Shown: piece by piece, positions 46,627-55,309 of the stretch
How positions within the stretch are numbered: the first letter of the stretch is position 1
Layout of the letters: every line of letters begins with the position of its first letter
From: Gordonia soli NBRC 108243
GTDB taxonomy: Bacteria > Actinomycetota > Actinomycetes > Mycobacteriales > Mycobacteriaceae
Assembly (NCBI RefSeq): GCF_000334455.1
Contig: NZ_BANX01000016.1
Location: forward strand, 103,221 to 167,220
DNA length: 64,000 bases
Direction of reading: 5' to 3'
The notes under the pieces: model-generated
Told to the model about the DNA's origin: nothing
The model's database searches: none
The model's input: the letters and a program-made list of their open reading frames with translations, nothing else
Program-made: the position numbers and the translations under genes

Positions 46627-47487
46627 ATGAGCCCACGCGAGGATCTCGTCGAACCCACCGAATCCGCGATCGATCTCGACGCCTATCTCGCACGGATCGG
46701 CCATCGTGAACCGGTCGCGCCGACGGCGGAGACGCTGCGCACCGTTGTCGAGGCACACACCCGGACCATCCCGTTCGAGAACATCGACCCGCTGCTCGGT
46801 GTCCCCGTCGCAGACCTCGGCGTCGACGCCCTCACCGACAAGCTCGTCCGGCGCCGACGCGGTGGCTTCTGTTACGAACACAACGGGCTGATGCGTTACG
46901 TTCTCGACGAGATCGGTTTCGGTGTACGGCATCTCGGCGGGCGAGTGGTGTGGATGCTCGATGACGACGCCCCGCTACCGGCCCGCACACACAACGTCCT
47001 GGCGGTGACCGTTCCAGACTCCGACGACGAGTATCTGGTCGACGTCGGTTTCGGCGGCCAGACGCTACCCTCCCCCATCCGTTTCGTCATCGACGAGGAG
47101 CAGTCCACACGCCTCGAGCCCTACCGGATCTCGTCCTTCGGCAACGGATTGGCTCTCGAAGCACTCATCCGCGACACCTGGCGCCCGCTGTACCACTTCT
47201 CCCCCGACACCGTCCCACGGATCGACCGTGAGGTGGGCAGTTGGTACGTGTCCACCCACCCCCGGTCGGTCTTCGTCGTCGGCCTCACCGCCGCACTCGT
47301 CGCCGAGGACGAACGCTGGAACCTGCGCGGCCGCAACGTGTCCGTCCACCACCGCGACGGCACGTCGACCAAGAAACGGCTGGACTCGGCAGCGGAGGTC
47401 GTCGAACTCCTCGAAGACCGCTTCGGGATCGATGTCGCCACTCTCGACGGACTCGAGAAGCGGGTCAACGAGGTGCTGGATTCGTAA
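46627..47487 (+). CDS. nat: arylamine N-acetyltransferase
   Basis: 286 aa. Catalytic triad: Cys82 in RRRGGFCYEHNGLM, His in ARTHNVLAV, Asp in YLVDVGFGGQT. TRTIPFENIDPLLGVPV is nearly identical to mycobacterial NAT, which acetylates isoniazid and uses propionyl-CoA in cholesterol breakdown. I use the ATG at 46627, 6 bases after the GACGAT -10; a GTG 21 bases earlier lies within the operator. Confidence 0.95.
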   Translation: MSPREDLVEPTESAIDLDAYLARIGHREPVAPTAETLRTVVEAHTRTIPFENIDPLLGVPVADLGVDALTDKLVRRRRGGFCYEHNGLMRYVLDEIGFGVRHLGGRVVWMLDDDAPLPARTHNVLAVTVPDSDDEYLVDVGFGGQTLPSPIRFVIDEEQSTRLEPYRISSFGNGLALEALIRDTWRPLYHFSPDTVPRIDREVGSWYVSTHPRSVFVVGLTAALVAEDERWNLRGRNVSVHHRDGTSTKKRLDSAAEVVELLEDRFGIDVATLDGLEKRVNEVLDS

Positions 47488-47499
47488 GCCTGCGCCGTA

Positions 47500-48243
47500 T
47501 CAGGATCCCTGCTGCGTGAGCCATTCTTCGAAAGTCTGGATTCCGCGCGGCCCGTCGCCCTGTGGCAGCAGCTTGCCGTCACGCATCCCACGCCCCGCGG
47601 CCCCGGGCATGGGGATCGGGACGACCAGACGGCGAGAACCGCGGGCCCGCAGGAGACGACGGGCCAACTCCGGCTGATGTCGGGGGCGCGGTCCGGCGAG
47701 CTCCGGAGCCATCCCCACCGGCTCCGAGGTCGCGGCGCTGATCAATGCATCCGCGACCTCGGCGACTGCGATGGGCTGGCTGAGCATCGTCGGGATCACC
47801 GCGATCGGCCCTGGCACCAATCCGAGGAGCTGATCGGTGAACTCATGGAACTGCGCGGCACGCAAGATCGTCCACGGCACACCGGATTCCCGCGCGATTC
47901 GTTCCTGTGCACGCTTTCCCGCGTAGTACCCGGTGTCGACGTCATCGATCCCGATGATGGATAGCGTCACCAGATGTCGGACACCCGCACGACTCGCAGC
48001 GGCCGTCAGATTCCGGCCGGCGGTCTCGAAGAACTCCACCGCCTTCGGGCGGGACTGGGTCACGATGTTGCTGACGTCGATGACCGCGTCGACCCCTGCC
48101 AGCGCGTCGTCGATTCCGGTCCCGGCGACGAGATCCACACCGGCCGAACGTGCCAACACCACCGGTTGATGTCCCTGAGATCCCAGTCGGTCGACGACAT
48201 GTCGACCGGTCAGACCGGTACCGCCGGCAACGGCAATCCTCAT
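47500..48243 (-). CDS. atypical SDR, NAD(P)-binding NmrA-like protein
   Basis: 247 aa, ATG with AAGGAG six bases upstream. Rossmann start RIAVAGGTGLTGRHVVDRL and VIDVSNI; YYAGKRAQE gives the YxxxK equivalent, followed by VPWTILRAAQFHEF. This is the atypical SDR5/NmrA-like family, reductases or redox sensors. Converges with nat 12 bases away. Confidence 0.92.
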   Translation of the reverse strand: MRIAVAGGTGLTGRHVVDRLGSQGHQPVVLARSAGVDLVAGTGIDDALAGVDAVIDVSNIVTQSRPKAVEFFETAGRNLTAAASRAGVRHLVTLSIIGIDDVDTGYYAGKRAQERIARESGVPWTILRAAQFHEFTDQLLGLVPGPIAVIPTMLSQPIAVAEVADALISAATSEPVGMAPELAGPRPRHQPELARRLLRARGSRRLVVPIPMPGAAGRGMRDGKLLPQGDGPRGIQTFEEWLTQQGS

Positions 48244-48581
48244 CGTGGGCTCCTTCGCAGTCCGTGCTCCGATTATCGCCGCATCTGCGAACTGCGTCGA
48301 GCGACTTCGTTGCAGTGAGTCTGTCCAGCCTGTCGCTGGGCATCCTCGGTACCTAGAGCCATCGGTCGTCATACACCGCGACTGCGAGGGCCCCCGACTC
48401 TCCGACGTCATCTCGGACGTGGTGCATGTCGCTCCGAAAGACGTGACAGCGGCCAGATCAGACCACTCGCCTAGTCGTCTGATTCGGGATCGGGCGACGA
48501 CGCCACTTCCCGGACTGGCCCATCGGGGCAGGTGACTGGTGGCGTCGTCCCGACGACCGGGTTTCATCTGCGAGGCTGTCG
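48244..48581. other. 338-base gap without a convincing gene
   Basis: Between the SDR gene and the FAD oxidoreductase. The SDR ribosome site lies at its left edge. A weak 96-codon plus-strand frame (48245-48535) lacks a start signal and a recognisable sequence. I see nothing else I can support. Confidence 0.5.
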
Positions 48582-49739
48582 TTACGTCCGATTGGCGTCT
48601 TCGGTAACAGCCGCTGCTGCGACAACCGCGCTGTTGATGGAGATCTCGCCCCGCATGCCGGGGGCGGCGACCATGTCTCCGACGAGATATACCCCGTCAC
48701 CGCGGTCGATGGCTGGTCGGTCGCGCCACGTCTGTCCCGGCAAGTCCAGCGCGCCCGTGCGGTTCTTCGCGATCGCGGTGCGATGCCAGGTTGCGCGATC
48801 TTGCCAGTTCGGTAGTGCCTGTTCGGCAAACCCAGCAAGTCGCCGATGGGCGCTGGCGTGGGCTTCACCCATACGGACCGGCATCTGCAACTGAAAGAGA
48901 GCCTCGCCCGGCGGAGCTACCGATTCATCCTGCATGCTGTAGCTCTCGTGAAATCCGCCTTCGTCGAGGTCGAAGACGAGATTGGCGTCGTGGCGGTCAC
49001 GAGGGATCGCCACGTCGAGCAGTGCGGCGTGACCGCTGGTCCAGTCAAGAGTGTCATCGCCGAGCAGCCGACGTGCGGCAGACAGTTCGGTGGCCACAAT
49101 CACTGGGCCGTCGCTCGGTAACGAATCCACTCGCGTCCCAGTGTGCAGCTCCACGCCAAGTTCTTTGGCCTGCTGCTGCATCCGATTGATCACCATCTGC
49201 CAGCCGCCCTGCACCCACCGAATCGCCGGCACGTTGGGACCGAAGACTCTTTGAAACAGCTCCCACACGAACGCAGCCGACAGACGACCAGTGTCGGCGT
49301 CATAGGTGACCACTGCGATGGCGTTGGCCATCTGGCGGGCGGTATCGTCCCCCCACCGGTCAGATGCCCAGCTATGGAAATCGATATCGCTTGGCGCCGT
49401 GAGCCACTTGCGTGCTTGGGCGCGCAGCATCGAATACGGCGGTAATGCACGGACACGCCCGTCGGCACGGAAGTGTAGGAGCGTGACCATGTTCGGCAGG
49501 CTTGGCCACCCCACCCCTTGGACAAAGCCACGCTTTTTCAGCCACGAGTAATGCGGCCCGTCGGCATAGAAGACATGGGCGCCTTCGTGAGCCACGTATT
49601 GTCCGGTGGTGGCGCGGCCGCGACCACCCAGCCGATCATGGGCCTCGTACAAGCGAACTGGCGCGCCCGATTCTGCGCAGGCGATCGCAGCGGTCAGCCC
49701 GGCCAGGCCGCCTCCTATGACGGTGATGGGATGTGCCAC
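48582..49739 (-). CDS. FAD-dependent oxidoreductase (amine-oxidase/phytoene-desaturase fold)
   Basis: 385 aa, GTG with GGAGAGGAAA upstream. Dinucleotide site VIGGGLAGLTAAIACAESGAPVRLYEAHDRLGGRGR and a C-terminal GDGVYLVGDMVAAPGMRGEISINSA FAD block. Substrate region carries HEGAHVFY and FVWELFQRVFG. Related to carotenoid and protoporphyrinogen oxidising enzymes. It follows the TetR gene by 26 bases and is almost certainly its target. Confidence 0.92.
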   Translation of the reverse strand: MAHPITVIGGGLAGLTAAIACAESGAPVRLYEAHDRLGGRGRATTGQYVAHEGAHVFYADGPHYSWLKKRGFVQGVGWPSLPNMVTLLHFRADGRVRALPPYSMLRAQARKWLTAPSDIDFHSWASDRWGDDTARQMANAIAVVTYDADTGRLSAAFVWELFQRVFGPNVPAIRWVQGGWQMVINRMQQQAKELGVELHTGTRVDSLPSDGPVIVATELSAARRLLGDDTLDWTSGHAALLDVAIPRDRHDANLVFDLDEGGFHESYSMQDESVAPPGEALFQLQMPVRMGEAHASAHRRLAGFAEQALPNWQDRATWHRTAIAKNRTGALDLPGQTWRDRPAIDRGDGVYLVGDMVAAPGMRGEISINSAVVAAAAVTEDANRT

Positions 49740-49765
49740 AGTTTCCTCTCCTTCGATTGGGTAGA

Positions 49766-50395
49766 TCAGGGTTGTGGCGTCAAACGCGCGGCAATCGTGG
49801 CTGCAAGAGTGCGCAGGTACCGTTCAGTGCCGATTCCGGAGGGGTGGAGTCCGCCGTATGCGTCGCTCTCCACCCAGAACTGACTTACCGCGCTGAGCAC
49901 CACAGTCGCCAGAGCGTCCCAGTCCTGCTCCGCTGGGTGGGGGCCGGCCAGTTCGGCCAGGCCGCGAGAGATCGCGCTGAGCGCTTGTAGAAATTCGTTG
50001 CGCCGAAACACTTCCAGCACATCAGATGGGATGGAGTTATCTCGGAAGAGAATGCGCGTGACGTCCCTGTCGTGTTCCAGGCGACCGAGTCCCACCTGGC
50101 ACAACAGTGTGATCGTGTCGACAAGATCGGCATCCGGCGCAATCTGAGCCATGAGTTCGGTGACGGAAAAGTCGGGGTCGAAATACTGCGCCCATTCACC
50201 ACGGTCGGCCAGCGTCTCTCCGACCGCCTCGTACAGCAGTTGATCCTTGGATCGGAAGTGTCGATACAGCGATCCCGATCCGGGTGACAGCCCGGCAGCG
50301 TCCTCGATCTGCGCGATGGTCGTGGCGGCATAGCCGCGCTCCCCGAACAGACGTAACGCTTCGGTGATGATCCTCTGCCGCGTGGTCGTCGGCAC
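49766..50395 (-). CDS. TetR-family repressor of the FAD oxidoreductase operon
   Basis: 209 aa from a GTG behind GGAGG; the longer frame runs through the operator. HTH: ITEALRLFGERGYAATTIAQIEDAAGLSPGSGSLYRHFRSKDQLLYEAV. The ligand domain is unremarkable. A perfect 34-base palindrome ends ten bases upstream of its start and overlaps its ribosome site, so it represses itself and the oxidoreductase. Confidence 0.93.
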   Translation of the reverse strand: MPTTTRQRIITEALRLFGERGYAATTIAQIEDAAGLSPGSGSLYRHFRSKDQLLYEAVGETLADRGEWAQYFDPDFSVTELMAQIAPDADLVDTITLLCQVGLGRLEHDRDVTRILFRDNSIPSDVLEVFRRNEFLQALSAISRGLAELAGPHPAEQDWDALATVVLSAVSQFWVESDAYGGLHPSGIGTERYLRTLAATIAARLTPQP

Positions 50396-50404
50396 CTCAC
50401 ACCT

Positions 50405-50438
50405 CCTCGATGCAAGCAAGTACTTGCTTGCATCGAGG
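50405..50438. promoter_or_regulatory. perfect 34-bp TetR operator
   Basis: Perfect palindrome with half-site CCTCGATGCAAGCAAGT. It includes the AAGCAAGTACTTGCTT core common among TetR operators and reaches into the ribosome binding site of the tetR gene. Confidence 0.9.
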
Positions 50439-50985
50439 CTGCCACGGACTGGCGGTGCGCGCAAGCATCGTGGTGTCGTGAAGAACAAAATCAGCCCAAT
50501 GAGTCGATTCGAGCCGGAACAGCTGAGCACGCGTCTTCCAGATTGCGCCGGGGCATTCGCATTTCACGTCGTCGGGCAGCATCGCGTGCAGGCCGAGACC
50601 CATGCCGGATCGAGCCTCACGCACTTCGGATGCCAAGCGGCGCGGAACGTTACACCCGCATAGACCGCGGTGCAGCGGCAAGGCCAACAGCAAGTATCTG
50701 GTCGTATTCGAGAACGACGCCGGAATCCACCGTCGCACCAGTCAGGGGGATCTTCTACAGCCTCCGCCAACACACCCTCTCGTACGGCAAGGTCGTCTTG
50801 GTCCAGGACGAATCGTGCACATCAACCATTCACGCCTTGGCCTGTCAGGAGTCACGTGGATGAATGACCTGCACCGACGCCAATCTCACCATCGGCTGAC
50901 TGGCCGCAATTCCGGCGACGGAAGGAGACCCGACCGACATCGCCGGAGCCGCAACTGAAGGAAGATTTCGACCAAGGGGGAGACT

Positions 50986-51153
50986 GTGAACGAATTCGGA
51001 CTCTCGACAAGTGCCGGAACACTGACTGCAGCTTGGTTACCATCCACGCCGACTATCGCTCCGCCCGCACCACCGCCATCGGTACCGTTCGCGCAACCCG
51101 GCGCCGTACGGGATGGCCAACGCTCGCCGCCCATCCGATGCGTTGCGCGGTGA
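50986..51153 (+). CDS. possible 55-aa secreted-type small protein
   Basis: GTG preceded by AAGGGGGAG at good spacing. The product (NEFGLSTSAGTLTAAWLPSTPTIAPPAPPPSVP...) is Ala/Pro/Thr-rich and its first 20 residues resemble the start of WXG100-like proteins, but it is short and may be truncated by a frameshift. Located 1 kb upstream of the WXG-like operon. Confidence 0.4.
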   Translation: MNEFGLSTSAGTLTAAWLPSTPTIAPPAPPPSVPFAQPGAVRDGQRSPPIRCVAR

Positions 51154-51259
51154 CCGATGCGGAAAGCAGCCTCGTGACTGATGGCACCTCGCGACTGATG
51201 GCCCTGGAGACTGGTGGCGCTGTTGGCGGTAAGAGGGACTGCCAGACTGCGGGAGAATG

Positions 51260-51284
51260 AACTTCCGATAGAGAATCGGAAGTT
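51260..51284. terminator. hairpin with 10-bp perfect stem
   Basis: AACTTCCGAT / ATCGGAAGTT around AGAGA. Could terminate transcription from the preceding frames or be an RNA regulatory element. Confidence 0.45.
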
Positions 51285-51305
51285 TGCGATGAGAAGCGAC
51301 AGTGG
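51278..51305. repeat. left copy of a short repeat flanking the WXG-like operon
   Basis: Contains CGATGAGAAGCGACAGTGG (51287-51305). The right copy at 55183-55220 matches 18 of 19 bases, with an extra 11 bases inside the flanking common part. Confidence 0.6.
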
Positions 51306-51736
51306 TGTCGGTTCTCAACGCATTCTTCCAACGCCGTCCGGTTCGACCTGCGATTGGAAGCCACAGCGTCTCGCCAGCTCGGACAGAAATTCTCATATGC
51401 GGCTTCCAATCGCGGCCTCAGCGCTGGGAAACGCCGGGCGAACGGACGCAGCGGTAGATCGGCGCTGGTGATGATCCCCAAGCGAGCCTCGTAGTCGGAT
51501 CGGATCGAGTTGATGACCGGGAAGGCCGTCACCGTCTTGCCGATCGATGCGAAGTCGCTCGGATTCTCAAGCAACCAAGATCGTCCTGCGCCTCGGCCGG
51601 TAAGTCGCGCACGTCGTCGAGCGCGCTGCCGACCCAGCGGGTCGGTTCCTCCTCACCTGGCTCTCCGGAACCGCTGTATATCAACACTGATACGTGACGG
51701 GCCCTGCTCGTCTCGCGCCGGCCGGGCGCACTGGGA

Positions 51737-51850
51737 CTTGCCTCAGCTATCTGCCACCAGTCCCGCCACCTTGTCATCCGACAACTGAACTCGATCTTCG
51801 ACAAACTGGGGCTCGCGAACATCACCAACCTCGGCCGGCGTCATGGGCGT
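51737..51850 (+). pseudogene. fragment resembling a LuxR-type HTH
   Basis: Read in one frame the DNA gives SRHLVIRQLNSIFDKLGLANITNLG, close to the recognition helix and tail of LuxR-family regulators (TV..HL..IF.KLG..NRT.L). No start or upstream domain in that frame. Probably a remnant. Confidence 0.4.
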
Positions 51851-52179
51851 CGTCGCATACCTGAGACACTGAGTCGCCGGTACTCTCCGGCAGACCGTCG
51901 GCGAAGCGACCGCGGTGCCCGCGCTGTCGCGAACCAGAGCGCACTACGCAACAAGCTCGCAGGCTGCCAGTCCCAGGGACAGCTCCCCATTGTGAAACAC
52001 GCGTGCCCTTTCGCAGATACGAGGCATCTAGCGATCTAGCTCCGACCGGAGTTGCCGACATCGCTGCTCCGCCAGGGTTCATCCGTTTGAACTAAATAGT
52101 CCGAACCCGCGAGGGCTCAGTTGCGTCAAACCAACGGTTCGTAGGAATCTTTGACCATGTCGCTTTGAGGGGAGGCAGA

Positions 52180-52497
52180 ATGCCACCGGGACCACGACCG
52201 CCGGCGCCGACAAAGTTCGGCATCGACGGTGAACAGATCACCGCAACCGCTAACACATGGAGCGCACAGGGGCGTGACGTCACCGCTATTAGCCTGGCGG
52301 CGATGTCCAGTGTGATCGGCTCGTCGAGCAAGGTCATGGACGAACTCCGCGCTACGCCGGCCGCAGCTCAGCCCACGGTGCGATCGATTGGTTCACGTCT
52401 GACGACGATGGGCGCGAACCTCCAGAAGTTCAAAGGCCAGGTCGAGCAAGACGATCAAACCTCAGCGACGAAGTTCCGCAACCTACCGAGCCGCTGA
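52180..52497 (+). CDS. WXG100-like small helical protein (Rv2078-like)
   Basis: 105 aa; ATG with GGGGAGG just upstream. An all-alpha hairpin is predicted (EQITATANTWSAQGRDVTAISLAAMSSVIGSSSKVMDELRAT then SIGSRLTTMGANLQKFKGQVEQDDQ) of WXG100 length, with a Trp near the turn but no strict WxG. Its stop overlaps the next ATG (TGATG). The order small helical protein, DUF1023 hydrolase, lipoprotein matches Rv2078-Rv2079-lppJ as I recall it. It may be the type VII secretion partner of the next protein (inference). Confidence 0.75.
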   Translation: MPPGPRPPAPTKFGIDGEQITATANTWSAQGRDVTAISLAAMSSVIGSSSKVMDELRATPAAAQPTVRSIGSRLTTMGANLQKFKGQVEQDDQTSATKFRNLPSR

Positions 52498-54287
52498 TGC
52501 CACCAACCATCTCAACGCTACGAGGATGGAACCCCCACACCATCACCGCTGCGGGGGACGCAGCACAAACTGCGGCAAGCACACTCGACGGCGCCCTCGA
52601 TGCCGTCGTACGCGCTATGGACTCAGCTGAGGACTGGCACGGGCAGACCCACGATGCCGCGGGCACCAAAGTCAACCAGGAACGCGACCACGCCGATGAA
52701 GTCCGCAACGTCCTCAACCAGATCGCCGATGAAGCCAAAGACGCCGCACAGGACCTCACGCACTCGCGAGAGTTCGTTCTCCGCGAAGTCGACGGCGCCA
52801 TAGCTGGCGGCTTCACCGTCTCCGACACCGGCGACGTCACACACCCCGACGACGACAAAGCCGACACTGCAAAAACGCTGCAAGCCAGCATCAAGAACGG
52901 CCTGAACGTCATCGGACAGTTCGACCAGGACTACGGAACACGCATCGCCAACCTCAAGGGCGATCTCGCCGCCATGGTCAACGGCCAACCCGACGTGACC
53001 TTGCCCGACGGGACCAAAGCCGACCCCGACGACGTAGTCGACCGACTCAAGACCATGCACCCGACACAGGTACGCAACTTCCTCGCGAAGATGACCGACG
53101 ACGACGTACGCCGCCTCGTGCAAGCCGATCCACACACCATGGGCAACCTCAACGGAGTCCCGTTCCCGGTACGCGCAAACGCCAACGAAATCAGCATCCG
53201 CAACGCACTGGCCGACGAACGCCAAGCAGGCAACGGCAACAGCCCACGCGCACAGATGCTCGAAGCAATGCTCAAACAGAAGAACGACCCACGCGTCGCC
53301 GGAGACCGCGACAACGACTTCGGCAAAGACAGCCCCGACGACCACATGGTCGAGCGACAGTTCATCTCATTCGAGAACACCAAGAACGGTCGATTCATCG
53401 AGATGATCGGCAACTACGGACCCGGCACCCGTAACGCAACCGTCTACGTCCCCGGCACCGGGTCCAACCTCAACGGCAGCGGCGTCAACTACAACGCCGC
53501 CTGGGACCTCGCACACGAGACACGAGGACCCGTGTTCGTGTACATGGACGGCGACCTCCCCCAGAAGATGGGCTACGAAGGCTGGCCCAACTTTCTGGGT
53601 GGAGTCAACACGGCCACCGTCACCGGCTTCGCAGCATCTCTCGACGGCTCCGCAGTCGATCCCGACTTCGCCCGCGATATGGCACCACGCCTAGTCGGCT
53701 TCGGCAAGGAACTCGACATCGAACTAGCCGAGCACGCCCCCGGCGCACAAACCACTTTCATCGGACACTCCTACGGCGGATCTGTCGTCGGCTCCGCCGA
53801 ACAACTGGGTCTGCGCGCAGACAAAGTCATCTATGCATCCTCGGCCGGCACCGGAGTATTCGACGGCCCATGGCACAACCCGAACCCCAACGTGCAACGC
53901 TTCTCCCTCACCGCCCCAGGAGATCTCATCCAATACGTCCAAGGCATACCCGGCAGCCCCCACGGCGGCGACCCCGACGTGCTTCCCGGCGTCACACGCT
54001 TGGACACCGGCTACTACGACCGTGACAATGCAGCACACCCCGGAGGACTTGTCGAAGGCCCATCCGGCCACGGCGACTACTGGAACGACAAACGATCCAC
54101 CGCATTTCAGAACATGGTCAAAGCCATCAACGATGATCACCCCACCCCCTATGTCCACCGAGAAGACGACCGCCCCACCGACGATGCAGTCGCGGCCGCA
54201 GGCGACTACGCAAAGTTCCAACTGCGAGTTCTGGGCGGCATGCTCATTCCCGGCGCCGACATCCCGTTGAGGCTGTGGAACCGATGA
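52497..54287 (+). CDS. DUF1023 alpha/beta-hydrolase with N-terminal WXG-like domain
   Basis: 596 aa. Residues 1-110 are a helical domain with a WHG motif at 47-49 (SAEDWHGQTHDAAGTKVNQE), like the export domains of type VII secretion substrates. Residues 110-290 are a polar linker. The C-terminal half is an Abhydrolase_8/DUF1023 domain: ATVYVPGTGS, nucleophile Ser425 in FIGHSYGGSVVG, SAGTGVF and a late His in GPSGHGDYW. No signal peptide. Translation is coupled at both ends. The layout suggests a secreted lipase-like effector; no substrate is known. Codons are more AC-rich than in neighbours. Confidence 0.85.
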   Translation: MPPTISTLRGWNPHTITAAGDAAQTAASTLDGALDAVVRAMDSAEDWHGQTHDAAGTKVNQERDHADEVRNVLNQIADEAKDAAQDLTHSREFVLREVDGAIAGGFTVSDTGDVTHPDDDKADTAKTLQASIKNGLNVIGQFDQDYGTRIANLKGDLAAMVNGQPDVTLPDGTKADPDDVVDRLKTMHPTQVRNFLAKMTDDDVRRLVQADPHTMGNLNGVPFPVRANANEISIRNALADERQAGNGNSPRAQMLEAMLKQKNDPRVAGDRDNDFGKDSPDDHMVERQFISFENTKNGRFIEMIGNYGPGTRNATVYVPGTGSNLNGSGVNYNAAWDLAHETRGPVFVYMDGDLPQKMGYEGWPNFLGGVNTATVTGFAASLDGSAVDPDFARDMAPRLVGFGKELDIELAEHAPGAQTTFIGHSYGGSVVGSAEQLGLRADKVIYASSAGTGVFDGPWHNPNPNVQRFSLTAPGDLIQYVQGIPGSPHGGDPDVLPGVTRLDTGYYDRDNAAHPGGLVEGPSGHGDYWNDKRSTAFQNMVKAINDDHPTPYVHREDDRPTDDAVAAAGDYAKFQLRVLGGMLIPGADIPLRLWNR

Positions 54288-54817
54288 AACATCGCGCAAC
54301 TGGGCTGCTTTCAGCGTCAATCGCAGCGCTCGCGCTCGTTTCCGCGTGCGGCGGTGACGACGAGCTTCACGTAGCCGACATCTCCAAAGACCAAGCGTGG
54401 CACACCGTCAACACAAATCTCCACAGCGTCCTACCCGACTGGCCGACCAACACCCCCTTCCCTGAAGACGACCCCACCGGCCCACTCAACGGGCTCAAGG
54501 GATGCAAATCCGAGCCGCCGTCATACATGGCCAGCGGCCCTCCGTGGAGTGTCCGCGTCGAAGCGACGCTCAGCACCCCGACGGCCTCCGAGAAGGACGA
54601 GATCAACCGCGGACTCGATACCCTGCTAACGCAAGGATTCACCGAGATGCCGGGAAATGACACAACCGAACCCGACGAACGGGCCGTCACCAACACCGAC
54701 AAGTACGTCGTATCGGTGAACATCAGCTCGAACACCGGCTCCCCGGAATACTCCGTCAGCTCGAGCTCACCATGCATCCGTTTTCCCGGCGACGACAAGT
54801 ACCAGATAGGTAGATGA
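54284..54817 (+). CDS. lipoprotein, possible immunity or partner (LppJ-like)
   Basis: 177 aa. ATG overlaps the DUF1023 stop (ATGA). Lipobox LVSAC with Cys22; the mature part has two further cysteines (GLKGCKSEPP, SSPCIRF) and a sandwich-like pattern (WSVRVEATLSTPTASEKDEINRGLDTLL). Surface-anchored and co-translated with the hydrolase, so a role in protecting from or docking the hydrolase is plausible but unproven. LppJ occupies the same position beside Rv2079. Confidence 0.8.
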   Translation: MKHRATGLLSASIAALALVSACGGDDELHVADISKDQAWHTVNTNLHSVLPDWPTNTPFPEDDPTGPLNGLKGCKSEPPSYMASGPPWSVRVEATLSTPTASEKDEINRGLDTLLTQGFTEMPGNDTTEPDERAVTNTDKYVVSVNISSNTGSPEYSVSSSSPCIRFPGDDKYQIGR

Positions 54818-55309
54818 CGGGGCCGCGTCCCTCAGCACACTCGACTGCAACGAGAAACCCGACCGTCGCGACCCGAGTGTCATCGGTGAGCACAACGTCG
54901 ACTGTCAGACGCGCCAGGATGTCGTGAAGAGTGTCGGCCGTCCCAAGTGCCTAAAGCACGTTGTATTGGTGTAGCCGAAGACGGTTCGAGACCGACCGGC
55001 GCTCCGCACGCCTCGCACGTCCGGCCCGAACGCATCACATCGCTATCGATCAAGTCTCGGACGTATTCACAGCTCTGATCGTCGTGGCTCATCTCGTTGT
55101 CGAGGTGGGTGTTCTCGGTGTGTCGCCTCACGCGGATGCGCCGGCCCATAACCGGTCGGGCTGTTTGCCAGTGCGAACGACTGGAACTTGCGATGGAGAA
55201 CCGATAAGAAGCGACAGTGGCATCGACCACCGTTCTGGCACACCTCCCCGATCCGTGTTAGAACCGTGTTACGGCTTTATTTAGCTTGTCTAACTAAATG
55301 GGAGGCGTC
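54818..55309. other. 492-base gap before asnB
   Basis: No gene supported. A minus-strand frame (54880-55230) contains RTCEACGAPVG, like a zinc-ribbon tail, but no domain around it. The right repeat copy is here (55183-55220). Near the right end is an AT-rich stretch, TTTATTTAGCTTGTCTAAC, that probably holds the asnB promoter. Confidence 0.5.
55183..55220. repeat. right copy of the short repeat flanking the WXG-like operon
   Basis: Contains CGATAAGAAGCGACAGTGG (55202-55220), 18 of 19 identical to 51287-51305, preceded by a GGAACTTGCGAT block matching the left copy. Confidence 0.6.

Larger units (their letters stand above)
50439..52179. other. degenerate 1.7-kb region
   Basis: No convincing full-length gene. 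Frames overlap on both strands without the usual third-base GC bias, and base composition is less GC-rich than the flanks. It contains a possible 55-aa gene, a hairpin, a LuxR-like fragment and one copy of a repeat also present at 55.2 kb (each listed separately). The likely cause is decay of accessory DNA. Confidence 0.6.

Noticed and set aside
51053..51574. 173-codon minus-strand frame in the degenerate region
   Set aside because: No ribosome site, no recognisable fold, overlaps other weak frames and the repeat.
54880..55230. Minus-strand frame with CEACG
   Set aside because: Only a short Cys motif; no start site, no domain, in a degenerate region.
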